Of a stretch of 64,000 nucleotides of DNA, positions 44,460 through 54,325 are shown one piece after another. A program made the position numbers and the translations under genes. The notes under the pieces are model-generated. The model was not told where the DNA came from, made no database searches, and worked only from the letters and a program-made list of their open reading frames with translations. Where the stretch lies: positions 236,622 through 300,621 of the forward strand of contig JAKAAX010000001.1 of NCBI GenBank assembly GCA_021802125.1, in the 5' to 3' direction. How positions within the stretch are numbered: position 1 is the first letter of the stretch; each line of letters begins with the position of its first letter. This stretch comes from Thermoplasmata archaeon. Lineage in GTDB: Archaea; Thermoplasmatota; Thermoplasmata; Lutacidiplasmatales; UBA184.

Positions 44460-44918
44460 CTACGGGAGCCGGCGCTCGGCCACTACTCTAAGCTCCTCGC
44501 GTCTGTCGCGCTTGACTATGGGGTTGAGCGCGACCCGAGTTGCGACTAAGACCCAGAAGTCAGCCTCGAAGGCGAGGAAGAGAGCGTCTGCAAATTGATG
44601 CAGGTCTAAACTCCAGAAGCCCGTGCTTGGAGCCGGAGTGAGCAGGAACCAAGCAATGATGAGTGCTATGCCACAGGGAGATGTCAAGAATGATACCAGT
44701 TCGAGTGACGCGACAGTTCTTGAGTTCGCCAAGTAGGTCGGAATCCGAACGGGGGGGAGCAGGTGATTCAGCACTTCCAACCCGCGCATCAGGGACTGTC
44801 TCCGCTCGTCTCGCCACCACCTATATGCAGGGACTGAGGCGCTTGCGATGACGAACAGTCCCTGCAGGACGGCTAGCGGGGTGACCAGCCAACCGAGACC
44901 CACGCTAAGGGGAGCCAC
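44460..44918 (-). CDS. Small membrane protein, function unknown
   Basis: A 152-residue protein with about three membrane helices (near 8-26, 71-93 and 109-131) and charged ends (RDERRQSLMRGLE, KRDRREELR). No family is recognised. GTG 44918 lies about 28 nt after a TATA-like GGATTATGG, which supports real expression. It closes the first accessory island before the core resumes at 45.2 kb. Confidence 0.55.
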   Translation of the reverse strand: MAPLSVGLGWLVTPLAVLQGLFVIASASVPAYRWWRDERRQSLMRGLEVLNHLLPPVRIPTYLANSRTVASLELVSFLTSPCGIALIIAWFLLTPAPSTGFWSLDLHQFADALFLAFEADFWVLVATRVALNPIVKRDRREELRVVAERRLP

Positions 44919-44942
44919 ACCCCAGAGGACATTGGAGCCTCC

Positions 44943-44951
44943 CCATAATCC
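44943..44951 (-). promoter_or_regulatory. TATA-like box of the small membrane protein
   Basis: The minus-strand sequence is GGATTATGG, about 28 nt before the GTG at 44918. Confidence 0.4.
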
Positions 44952-45202
44952 AGTGGGTGCCTCCCAGTCGAGGTCGCTTCAGGATGCAGAGGTGGTGGGG
45001 GATATCCCAGACGCTCTGCCCCATCTGACTCGAGTGATAGAACTCACGAACCGAAAGGTCGATACATAGCGCGGTGAGGACGTCTAAGCCGCAGTGGGTT
45101 TTGCTGTGTGGACCCCGCGGTGTGGCCGACAGACGAAGCCGCCGAGTCCCAAGGATTATCGCGCATCGCGGCTGCTCGGGCCCGAGGTCGGGGGGGTCGA
45201 AC

Positions 45203-46117
45203 ATGAGTCATCCTCGACTTTTCGTGGCGGGCGCGTCCGGCTTCCTCGGGAAGAGCCTGCTGAACGCCGCCAAGAAGGATGGCACGCCGGTCCTCGCTCT
45301 CGTTAGGACCGGGTCGAAGGCTCGTGAGGTCGAAGCGGCAGGGGCAGAGGCCTTGGTAGGCGACATCCTGCGTCCGGAGACCTACCTCGAGGGGCTCCGC
45401 GGTTGCGAGACAGTAGTGCATCTGGCCCAGGATGGCTCCGGTCCGCTCGAGGAGATGCGACGGGTCAGGGTCGAGGGCGGCCTTCGTCTGGTCGAGGCGT
45501 CGGAGCGGGCGAGAGTCCCGAGACTGCTCATCGGTTCGGGGTACTGGGTCTACGGATCGACCCCCGGGTCCATCACCGAGAAAAGCGAGCCCCGACCGGT
45601 TCACCTCTCTGCGGTGAACCACGCAACGGAAGAAGTTGGGCGGCGGGCCGTCCGCGAGGGGCGGATCCAGGAGCTGGTCGTGGCCCGACCCGGGATGGTC
45701 TACGGCCCCGGTTCCTGGCTCGCAGGATGGGCCCAGGAGCTCCTGGAAGGGACCTTCCGCTTCGTGGACGATGGTTCGAACTTCATGTCCCCCATCCATT
45801 GGGAGGATGCCGGCATCGCCCTGCTCCGCTTGGCGAAGGACGCACCTCCCGCTTCGACGTACTTGGTCGTGGACGATGAGCCCGTGACCGTCAAGGAGTT
45901 CGCGACCGTTCTCTCGGGGCTTTTGCATTCCCCGCCCCCACAGGGCATTCCCATGGCCAAGGCTCGTGAAGAGTGGGGCGCCGAGCTTGCCGAGCTGAAC
46001 GCCGCGAACCGCAGCGCGTCCAACGCCGCGCTCCGCGCTCTTGGATGGCGCCCACGGTTCCCGAGCTTCCGCGAGGGGCTCCCGGAGATCGTGAAGGCAC
46101 TCCAAGTCCCCCACTGA
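45203..46117 (+). CDS. Atypical NAD-dependent epimerase/SDR-family protein
   Basis: A 304-residue extended SDR-like protein. The dinucleotide loop is AGASGFLGKSLL and the N-terminal half carries VGDI, VVHLAQD and LLIGSGYWVYG. The usual YxxxK catalytic pair is not seen at its expected place (SAVNHATEE), so it may bind substrate without classical SDR catalysis. Typical clients are nucleotide sugars or lipids. G+C content returns to the core level here. ATG 45203 begins the fold directly. Confidence 0.78.
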   Translation: MSHPRLFVAGASGFLGKSLLNAAKKDGTPVLALVRTGSKAREVEAAGAEALVGDILRPETYLEGLRGCETVVHLAQDGSGPLEEMRRVRVEGGLRLVEASERARVPRLLIGSGYWVYGSTPGSITEKSEPRPVHLSAVNHATEEVGRRAVREGRIQELVVARPGMVYGPGSWLAGWAQELLEGTFRFVDDGSNFMSPIHWEDAGIALLRLAKDAPPASTYLVVDDEPVTVKEFATVLSGLLHSPPPQGIPMAKAREEWGAELAELNAANRSASNAALRALGWRPRFPSFREGLPEIVKALQVPH

Positions 46118-46263
46118 TCTGCGCACGGTTTCCCACGACCCTGGAGCTGCTCCATCCGGTCGCAGGACCGGGCTCAGGTGCGCCCGAGTTCGGGCCCTCC
46201 CTGGACGAACCACCAGGAGTGGTCTCGAGTTTGCCCCCCGACGTGAGCGGGAGCACGGAGGGC

Positions 46264-47127
46264 TCAGGCCCGCCGGTCGATGATGGTCTTCCCCTTGTTC
46301 AGGCGTTGGCTCACCAGGAACACGATGACCAGTGCGAAGAGCGCAACGAGCACCTTGGGGACGTCGTCCCCGAGGGCCTCCACGCTCCGGACCTCGTCCG
46401 CGGCACCGCCGATCGCCACAATCAGTTCCACTCCGACCACTACGCTCAACCAGCGGACGAGCTTCGGGCCGTTCTCCAGAGCCAGGAAGAGGGCAACGCC
46501 CAGTGCCCCCACGGCGAGAAGACCGATCTCGTCCGAGAACGGCGACATGAACATCCCGGAGGCCGCCGCGTGCTCGGAGGAGGATGGGAGTGCCCCCAGG
46601 GCGGCCACCGCACCCGCGAAGGCAGCGAAGGCGAGCGTCCGGGCGTTCGAGAGGATGCGCACCTTCTCGGGAGAATAGAGACCGCCCCCTCTTCGCGTCG
46701 GGAAGGGGTAGGCCACAAGCGCGAGAATGATCACTGCCGCGACCCCGAGGTCATCGCTGAGGTCGCCCGCGTCCTCGATCCTCAGGATCCCAGAGAAGCT
46801 CAGCGCCAGCACCACGACCTGGACCAGGCCGACCACTGCGAGGACGGCCATCGCGTGCCGGTTGACGCGCTTGAGGTCCTTCTCGACCGCAACCGTCGAG
46901 AGGATTCCCAATCCGCCCAGGAGCAGAACGACGTCGTCGATGAGCCCCAGGTAGGAATCGCCCGCATGCGTCGGCCACTCCAGGACCACCAGAAGCGCGC
47001 CCGCGACCACGCTGAAGAGCCCTAGGAGGACGAAGACCTGCTGCTTCGCATAGGCGTAGGCGATCTTGCTCGTGACGTCGTCCATGCTGAAGGGCATCGA
47101 AAAATGGGAGTCTTCAGCCCCGGACAT
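46264..47127 (-). CDS. Eight-helix membrane protein, function unknown
   Basis: A 287-residue integral membrane protein with about eight hydrophobic helices (near 29-51, 59-81, 91-111, 126-143, 163-181, 200-217, 223-243, 255-273) and short charged loops. It ends RLNKGKTIIDRRA. No family motif is recognised. It stands alone, convergent with the SDR-like gene. ATG 47127. Confidence 0.65.
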   Translation of the reverse strand: MSGAEDSHFSMPFSMDDVTSKIAYAYAKQQVFVLLGLFSVVAGALLVVLEWPTHAGDSYLGLIDDVVLLLGGLGILSTVAVEKDLKRVNRHAMAVLAVVGLVQVVVLALSFSGILRIEDAGDLSDDLGVAAVIILALVAYPFPTRRGGGLYSPEKVRILSNARTLAFAAFAGAVAALGALPSSSEHAAASGMFMSPFSDEIGLLAVGALGVALFLALENGPKLVRWLSVVVGVELIVAIGGAADEVRSVEALGDDVPKVLVALFALVIVFLVSQRLNKGKTIIDRRA

Positions 47128-47326
47128 TCCACCGCGAGGCGGGTCGAGGAGCAGATAATCCTGTCGACAAGGGTGGGTTCGAAGGATGGCTGAGCCAGGG
47201 AGCGAATCTAGGGGGTGCAGAAGGGTCCGTCTGTCTCCGCGTGCTTCGCCCCCCTCCTCGGGGGGTGATCCTGACCGCGACCCTCGGGTCCACCCGTGTG
47301 AATGCTAGGGCCGCGGAGCGGCCGGG

Positions 47327-47899
47327 TCACACGGGTCGGACCCCGCGCATCCCGGGGACGAGCTTTCGCGCCATCCACTCGGGCATCCTCACGAGGAGGA
47401 GGCGGATGGTCGCGTTGTTCATCTCCTCGCTGAGGCCCTTGGCGAGCCGCGTGGCCCGCATCATCGTGTCGTGGAACGCGGCCTGAAGGGTCTCCGGAGG
47501 CAGCGCGGCCCCGGGGGCGACCGCCCCCATGACGAAGAGCACGAGGTAGGTGAGGGGTCGTCCCTCGTGGTCCTGGTAGCCTGTTTGGGTCGGACCGGCC
47601 GTGAAGGGCTGGGCGATGACCCCGTACTCCCCCGGGAAAGCTCCGTCCTCGGGGTGGTGCCACGTCAGAGCGGGAAGCCAGTCGCACCCCTCGAGCTCCT
47701 CGGAGGTGACCTCCGGGATCTTGTGGTCCGGGGAGACCACCTCCGGGTCACGGGGCTCGTCCTCTTCCACGATACGGGAGGCCCGCTCGGTAGCCCCTCG
47801 ATGGGTCGCTTCTACGACCCTCCGTATTCCGGGGGGGAGGGGGGGCCCTTCCCCCGCGCTTCGCCTCGGTCCAGGCGACTTCGCGGAGCGGTCGACCAT
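47327..47899 (-). CDS. Hypothetical protein
   Basis: The gene encodes 190 residues. The N-terminal 55 are charged and Pro-rich, and the remainder is globular with LTYLVLFVMGAVAPGA, ETLQAAFHDTMMRATRLA and a helical C-terminus with RMPEWMARKLVPG. No known family is recognised. ATG 47899 is supported by a TATA-like TTCTTATC box about 25 nt upstream. Confidence 0.55.
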   Translation of the reverse strand: MVDRSAKSPGPRRSAGEGPPLPPGIRRVVEATHRGATERASRIVEEDEPRDPEVVSPDHKIPEVTSEELEGCDWLPALTWHHPEDGAFPGEYGVIAQPFTAGPTQTGYQDHEGRPLTYLVLFVMGAVAPGAALPPETLQAAFHDTMMRATRLAKGLSEEMNNATIRLLLVRMPEWMARKLVPGMRGVRPV

Positions 47900-47920
47900 G
47901 CTCCGGGAGGTCGCACGAGG

Positions 47921-47928
47921 GATAAGAA
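47921..47928 (-). promoter_or_regulatory. TATA box of the 47.3-47.9 kb gene
   Basis: Minus-strand TTCTTATC, centre about 25 nt before the ATG at 47899, implying a leaderless mRNA. Confidence 0.45.
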
Positions 47929-48127
47929 CCGAGCTTTGAGAGCGACTTCTGCCCACCGGGAAGACACGCAGGAGCACGTAGCCGTCCCACGGGGCAGACG
48001 AGGGCCGGTGCGCATCGGACGGCGACCTTTTATGCCAATGCGACTGGGGACCTTCGAATGTTGTCTTCGCCCTCCCGCGTGTCCCTCTAAGAGGGAGCGA
48101 TCGGCCAAATCCCCCTTCGCTGTCGTC

Positions 48128-48661
48128 ATGGACGTTCACGAAGCGATCAAGGCATGGAAGCCCTGCCTGGCGTACCAGCCCCGTCCGATCCAGGAAGACA
48201 CCCTCCAGCGGATCCTTAACGCCGCCCGGTTCGCGTCCTCGGCGGACAACCAGCAGCCCTGGCGGTTCATCGTCATTCGTGACGAGGAGAGCAAGCGCCG
48301 TCTTTCGCAGGCCGTGACCAAGGGCCACTTCCTGACGAAGGCCCCGGTCGTCCTGGTCGCTCTCGGGGTGGAGGAGGCCTCCGCCTCTCTTCTCGGCGGA
48401 TACATGTTGACCTACCCTCTGGACGTGGCCGCGTCCATCCAGAACATGCTCCTCGCGGCCACCGCGGAAGGGCTCGGGAGCTGCTGGTGCACCGAGTTCC
48501 GAGAGGACAAGCTCCGCGAGCAGCTCGAGCTTCCGGAAGGGGTTCGCGTCGTGGGGGTCCTTCCCCTGGGCTATGCGGACGCCACCGGCCCCAGCAACGG
48601 CGGTCACAATCCCCGCAAGACCCTCTCCGAGATCGTCGGGTACGACTCCTACAGCTGGTGA
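48128..48661 (+). CDS. Nitroreductase-family protein
   Basis: A 177-residue FMN-dependent nitroreductase-like protein. It shows the FMN/substrate motif AARFASSADNQQPWRF, the helix ASIQNMLLAATAEGLGSCWCT and a C-terminal VVGVLPLGY. Members reduce nitro compounds, quinones or flavins with NAD(P)H. ATG 48128 is the family-like start. The frame extends upstream in a low-complexity stretch. It ends 5 nt before the ITPase gene and is probably co-transcribed. Confidence 0.85.
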   Translation: MDVHEAIKAWKPCLAYQPRPIQEDTLQRILNAARFASSADNQQPWRFIVIRDEESKRRLSQAVTKGHFLTKAPVVLVALGVEEASASLLGGYMLTYPLDVAASIQNMLLAATAEGLGSCWCTEFREDKLREQLELPEGVRVVGVLPLGYADATGPSNGGHNPRKTLSEIVGYDSYSW

Positions 48662-48666
48662 AGGGC

Positions 48667-49239
48667 ATGCCGTCGCCCAATCGCGGGCGAAGGACGCTCA
48701 CCTTCTTCACCGGGAACCGAGGGAAGCTTACTGAGGTGCGCCACCGGCTCGCCCCCCTGGGCTGGAACGTCGTCCAGGGACACCGGACCCTCGTGGAACC
48801 CCAGGCCGACGACCTGGAGACCGTCGCGCGCGCGAAGCTCGAACAGGTCCCCCGCGCTCCGGGCCCGTGCCTGGTCGAGGACGCGGGCCTCTTCATCCAC
48901 GCGTTGAACGGCTTCCCGGGGGTCTACTCCGCGTACGCGCTTCGCACGCTCGGCCCCGCGACAGTGGCTCGGCTCGTCCCGAGAGGGGATCGCACGGCCA
49001 CTTTCCGGGCCGTCATGGGACTCCGCGAGGGGGCGGGGGGGCGGCCAAAGCTGATCTTGGGAGAGGTGCACGGGAAGATCACGTCGGCCCCGCGTGGATC
49101 TGGCGGGTTCGGGTTCGACCCGATCTTCGTCCCCACGGGAGAGCATCGTACGTTCGCCGAGATGACCCCCGAGGAGAAGGACGGCCTATCCCACCGCGGG
49201 AAGGCCCTCGATGGCCTCGTCCGCGCGCTGAGAGACTGA
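48667..49239 (+). CDS. XTP/dITP diphosphatase (HAM1/RdgB family)
   Basis: A 190-residue house-cleaning enzyme that hydrolyses non-canonical purine nucleoside triphosphates such as ITP and XTP. Family marks are FFTGNRGKLTEV, VEDAGLFIHALNGFPGVYSAY, SGGFGFDPIFVP and SHRGKALDGL. ATG 48667 follows the nitroreductase stop by 5 nt. Confidence 0.93.
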   Translation: MPSPNRGRRTLTFFTGNRGKLTEVRHRLAPLGWNVVQGHRTLVEPQADDLETVARAKLEQVPRAPGPCLVEDAGLFIHALNGFPGVYSAYALRTLGPATVARLVPRGDRTATFRAVMGLREGAGGRPKLILGEVHGKITSAPRGSGGFGFDPIFVPTGEHRTFAEMTPEEKDGLSHRGKALDGLVRALRD

Positions 49240-49365
49240 CGCCGTCCGCGGGGACGACTGATCCCAAGGATCCCCGCGCCTGCGACATTCCGCAGGAGCG
49301 CTTCGCTTGCTAAGATCGAGCGCCGTAGCTGGGAGAAAAGGGAAGGAGTTCGGGAAAGGGTTCCG

Positions 49366-49392
49366 GCCTGGGGGGCAGAAAACCCCCCAGGC
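49366..49392. terminator. Strong stem-loop between convergent genes
   Basis: A perfect 10-bp stem GCCTGGGGGG/CCCCCCAGGC encloses the loop cagaaaa. It lies between the ITPase and thermosome stops, which converge. It could end transcription in both directions; a U-run is not evident. Confidence 0.45.
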
Positions 49393-49409
49393 TCAGATGG
49401 GACCGCGGT

Positions 49410-51080
<1,671 letters not shown>

Positions 51081-51095
51081 GTTCTTCTCCGATAC

Positions 51096-51111
51096 GGCAC
51101 GCTAACGTGCC
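51096..51111 (-). promoter_or_regulatory. Palindrome at the thermosome transcription start
   Basis: The sequence GGCACG-CTAA-CGTGCC has perfect 6-bp arms. It lies where RNA polymerase should start (about 25 nt after the TATA box) and just ahead of the ATG at 51080. It is a candidate binding site for a repressor of the Phr kind. Confidence 0.4.
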
Positions 51112-51132
51112 ATGTCGGGTGAGGGAGCGCTT

Positions 51133-52818
51133 CTATATAAACGATGCTAGTCGCCCTCCTCGAGAGAGGAGGACCGGGGGCTCCGAGAGCTGCCAGAACG
51201 CGAGCCCCTCGGAGGTCCAGGGAAGACCCCCGGGCGGGGGGGGCTGCAGCGAGGCAGGGGAGGCACCCGCAGGGGCCCCGACGAGGCTGGGCGCGGCGCT
51301 GAGCTGGAAGGGGGAGGAGGACACCAGCAGGAGCAGTCCCTCGGGCGCCAGGGTCCAGCTGGTCGGTCCGCCCTGGGACCATGAGGAGCCGGTCGGGGTG
51401 GTGTTGGAGGGTCCCCAGGACCAGGCCGACCCGGCCGAGGAGAGGGGGAACCCGGACCCTGCGAGGTCCAGGCCCACCGAGCGGTTCTGGTCGCAGTTCA
51501 CGACGAAGAGGACCTCCCCTGCCGGTCCCGAGGTGGCGATCGCGAAGAGGTTCGGCACCGACGGGTTCGCGACCACCGGCAACCAGGTCGGTCCGAGCTT
51601 GGCGAGCAGCGTCTGGTAGAGCGCGTAGACCTCGTGAGGGTTGGCTCCGGAGGCAGGGGTCCAGGCCCCGGGGTACCCTCCCTCGAGCACGAAGTAATCC
51701 AGTGAGGTGACGTTCGACTCCATCCCCTGGATCACCTCCGCCGCGGTAAAGCTCGCCATCGGGAACCCGGTCATGAACGAGGAGAGCGCGTTCCCGGTCC
51801 CTGCGCCCACCTCATCGGCCAGGAGCACGCAGCTGCCGCAGTTCGACCGCACCGCCGCCCAGTCCGCTCCGAGTCGCGAGGTCAGGGAGGAACTGCCGTC
51901 CAAAGAGGCGTAGACCTGCTCGTCGCTCTCACCGGGATAGCCGGCCCCCGGGGGGTAGACATGGACCGCGACCCCCGCGAAGGACTCGACCCCCGCCTGG
52001 AGACCGTCCTGGAGGGTCGTATTGATCCACGTCCTCTCCTGCGCGCCGCCCTTCCCCAACCCACCCATCCCCAGGATCCGAGCGGTGGGGTCCACGCGGT
52101 GGATGGCGATGGCGTAGCTCTCCGCGAGGCTGGCGAAGGCGCTCGCCGTGGGCGAGATCGCCTGGCTCGTGCTCCAACCCGACCAGGGGATCCCAAAGTG
52201 GGTCCAGAGGGCCGGCTCGTTCCCCACCTCCCAGTAGGCAGGGTGCAGTCCCAGGTGCCCTTCGATCCAGGCGACCATGTAGGCGGCGGCGGAGGGGTCC
52301 GCGATCTCCGCCGGTAGAGTGTAGATGACGGAGCACCGGACGGAGAGGCACCATGCGGCGAAAGAGGTCAGGGAGGCCGTTGCCGTGTAGTTCGTGCCGT
52401 CGTCGTTGTAGATGACCCCTTGACCGCCGAAGGCCGTGCCGTTGTAGCGGTCGGCCAAGCCTCCTCCCGGCCATCGGAGCAGGGTCACTGTCGTCCCGAG
52501 GACGAGGCTCTGCTCGTAGGTCCCAAAGGAGGCGTCGGGTCGCACGTTCAGACCGAGGAACTGGTCGCTGACCATCCCTCCGCCGCTTGAGGAGATCGTG
52601 AGCGTGGTGCGCGCGGTCGTGCCGCTGCCCCCTCCCCCTGCAGGACCCCCGGGGTGCAGCAGCCCGGGCACGAACTCCACCGCCGCGACGACGATCACGG
52701 CCGCGAGAAGCGCCGCCAAGACCCACCTTGCGCGATGTCGCGGGGGAGATGGTCCTGGGCTACCCCGAGGTTCCCGGGGGGGAGGGGGATAGTTGGAAAC
52801 CCGGCGGGGAGCAGCCAT
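51133..52818 (-). CDS. Membrane-anchored extracellular glycoside hydrolase (arabinofuranosidase/GH39/GH51-like TIM barrel)
   Basis: The 561-residue protein has a cytoplasmic Pro-rich N-terminus, one membrane helix (about 32-53) and a Gly-rich linker before a TIM-barrel domain. LLRWPGGGLADRYNG and YWEVGNEP (acid/base Glu near 201) fit clan GH-A enzymes. The candidate nucleophile is in VLLADEVGAG. A C-terminal beta-sandwich (LLLLVSS) closes it. Anchored outside the cell, it probably cleaves an arabinan-, xylan- or acid-polysaccharide-like substrate; which one is unknown. Exact family (GH39, 51, 79) cannot be fixed. The frame stop falls just before the thermosome TATA box. Confidence 0.75.
   Translation of the reverse strand: MAAPRRVSNYPPPPREPRGSPGPSPPRHRARWVLAALLAAVIVVAAVEFVPGLLHPGGPAGGGGSGTTARTTLTISSSGGGMVSDQFLGLNVRPDASFGTYEQSLVLGTTVTLLRWPGGGLADRYNGTAFGGQGVIYNDDGTNYTATASLTSFAAWCLSVRCSVIYTLPAEIADPSAAAYMVAWIEGHLGLHPAYWEVGNEPALWTHFGIPWSGWSTSQAISPTASAFASLAESYAIAIHRVDPTARILGMGGLGKGGAQERTWINTTLQDGLQAGVESFAGVAVHVYPPGAGYPGESDEQVYASLDGSSSLTSRLGADWAAVRSNCGSCVLLADEVGAGTGNALSSFMTGFPMASFTAAEVIQGMESNVTSLDYFVLEGGYPGAWTPASGANPHEVYALYQTLLAKLGPTWLPVVANPSVPNLFAIATSGPAGEVLFVVNCDQNRSVGLDLAGSGFPLSSAGSAWSWGPSNTTPTGSSWSQGGPTSWTLAPEGLLLLVSSSPFQLSAAPSLVGAPAGASPASLQPPPPGGLPWTSEGLAFWQLSEPPVLLSRGGRLASFI
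51134..51141 (-). promoter_or_regulatory. TATA box of the thermosome gene
   Basis: On the minus strand the box is TTTATATA, one of the best in the window. It overlaps the last codons of the upstream glycosidase gene. Confidence 0.7.
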
Positions 52819-52824
52819 CGTCGC

Positions 52825-54255
52825 TCACTCCGTGCGAGGGGGCCAGAGGGCGGGAGGGGGCCTTCCCGAGCTCGGGGAGGAAGGGCCCCCCTGGGGGCGG
52901 GAGCCGTTCGGGACCCGCGGTGGGGGAGCCCCCCGTGGTGCAGGACCGGGGGCGGAAGGGCCCGTCGACGGGGCGCGCCCGGGGATGGGAGCCCAGGAGT
53001 TACGGCCCGCCGAGCGAGAAGGCTTGAAGCGCCCTTTCGACCGCTTGTACCGTGCGTGCAGGGTCAACAGCAGGAAGATCCCCACCACGACCGTGACAAG
53101 TTCCGCCAGGACGAAGAGCGGGGCCGAGGAGGAGCTAGAGGTACCCCCCGTGCCCGGGACGGAGACGCTCACGTTCGCGAAGAGCGAGGGTCCAGCACGG
53201 TTCGACGCCTGGACGTAGAAGTCGTAGGTGACCCCGGGGTCGACTCCGGTCAGCGTCCAGTTGCTGTCGGCTGCCGAGGCGTGGGCCGTCGCCTGCAGCC
53301 CGTTCGTGCCGTACCAGTGAATCGAGTAGTTCGTAACCGGGGACCCGCCGGTCCACGTGGGAGGGGACCAAGAGATCAGGATGGACCGATGGGCGCTGTC
53401 GTAAGCCCCGCTCAGGTACGCTGGCGGAGCGGGCGCCGAGAGCGGGGTCACGCTCACGGTGGTGGAGGAAGAACCCGTGCCCAAGCCGTTGAAGGCCCGG
53501 ACGGTGGCGTGGTAGGTCGTTCCATCGACGAGGCCCGAGAGCGTGTAGGGACTCGTGACGTTCGGGTACGTGGTGCTCGTCGAGCCGTTGACCAGGTCTA
53601 GAACGTAGCCCAGCACCGGGTACCCGGCGGGGTCTGGCGGGGCTGTCCAGCTGAACGTCGCGCTCTGGTTCCCGCCCGTGGCGACCAGGCTCGAAGGCGC
53701 GGAGGGGGTGGTCCCGGGGGTCGCGCTTGCGGGTGTGGAGTAGGCGCTCGTACCGGCGGAGTTCCGCGCGGCCACCTGGAACGTGTACAACTGACCGTCG
53801 ACCAGCGAGTTCACCCAGGTGTGGAGGGTCGTTCCCACGCTGGCGACCCCGCTCGTGTTCCCAGTCGGGGTCCAGATGATCGTGTACCCGGTCACAGGTG
53901 AACCTCCGTCCGAGGCAGGAGGGGACCACGTGACGTTGATCGCGGAGTCGTGAGGGTAGAGGACCAGGTTCGTCGGGGCCGAGGGGGGCGTGGCCGTTGG
54001 CAGAGCGGAGGATGCCCTTCCGAGCGAAGGGAGACCCTGCGGCCCCCTAGGGTCGAAGTGGGAGGACGAGCCTGAGTCAGAGCCCAACGCCCTTTCCGGT
54101 GCCGATGGTCTCAGGCCGGAGGCGCTCGCCGTCGATCCCACGGTCGGAGTCTCGAGGACCGGTCCGACGACCAGTAGGGCCAAGGCCAGGAGGACCGCCA
54201 GGACGGCCAGGTGCCTCGTCATCGACAAAGGTCGAACGGTTCCCCCAGCGACCAC
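52825..54255 (-). CDS. Fibronectin type III surface protein
   Basis: A 476-residue protein. After an N-terminal hydrophobic helix (AVLAVLLALALLVVG) come three Fn3 domains with the pattern PSAPTNL, NVTWSPPASDGGSPVTGYTI and the final TFQVAARNSAG. A membrane helix (VLAELVTVVVGIFLLLTL) and a basic Pro/Gly tail end it. NxS/NxT sequons are common, so it is probably glycosylated on the surface. The TATA box is 26 nt before GTG 54255; ATG 54222 gives a tighter signal peptide and is an alternative. Confidence 0.78.
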   Translation of the reverse strand: MVAGGTVRPLSMTRHLAVLAVLLALALLVVGPVLETPTVGSTASASGLRPSAPERALGSDSGSSSHFDPRGPQGLPSLGRASSALPTATPPSAPTNLVLYPHDSAINVTWSPPASDGGSPVTGYTIIWTPTGNTSGVASVGTTLHTWVNSLVDGQLYTFQVAARNSAGTSAYSTPASATPGTTPSAPSSLVATGGNQSATFSWTAPPDPAGYPVLGYVLDLVNGSTSTTYPNVTSPYTLSGLVDGTTYHATVRAFNGLGTGSSSTTVSVTPLSAPAPPAYLSGAYDSAHRSILISWSPPTWTGGSPVTNYSIHWYGTNGLQATAHASAADSNWTLTGVDPGVTYDFYVQASNRAGPSLFANVSVSVPGTGGTSSSSSAPLFVLAELVTVVVGIFLLLTLHARYKRSKGRFKPSRSAGRNSWAPIPGRAPSTGPSAPGPAPRGAPPPRVPNGSRPQGGPSSPSSGRPPPALWPPRTE

Positions 54256-54273
54256 CCGGTTCTGCCCTGGCCC

Positions 54274-54281
54274 GTATATTA
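54274..54281 (-). promoter_or_regulatory. TATA box of the Fn3 surface protein gene
   Basis: Minus-strand TAATATAC, centre about 23-26 nt before GTG 54255. Confidence 0.5.
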
Positions 54282-54325
54282 CGGTCCGCCTGAGAGGCCC
54301 GACAGAGGGAGGGAAGGGCTCCCCC

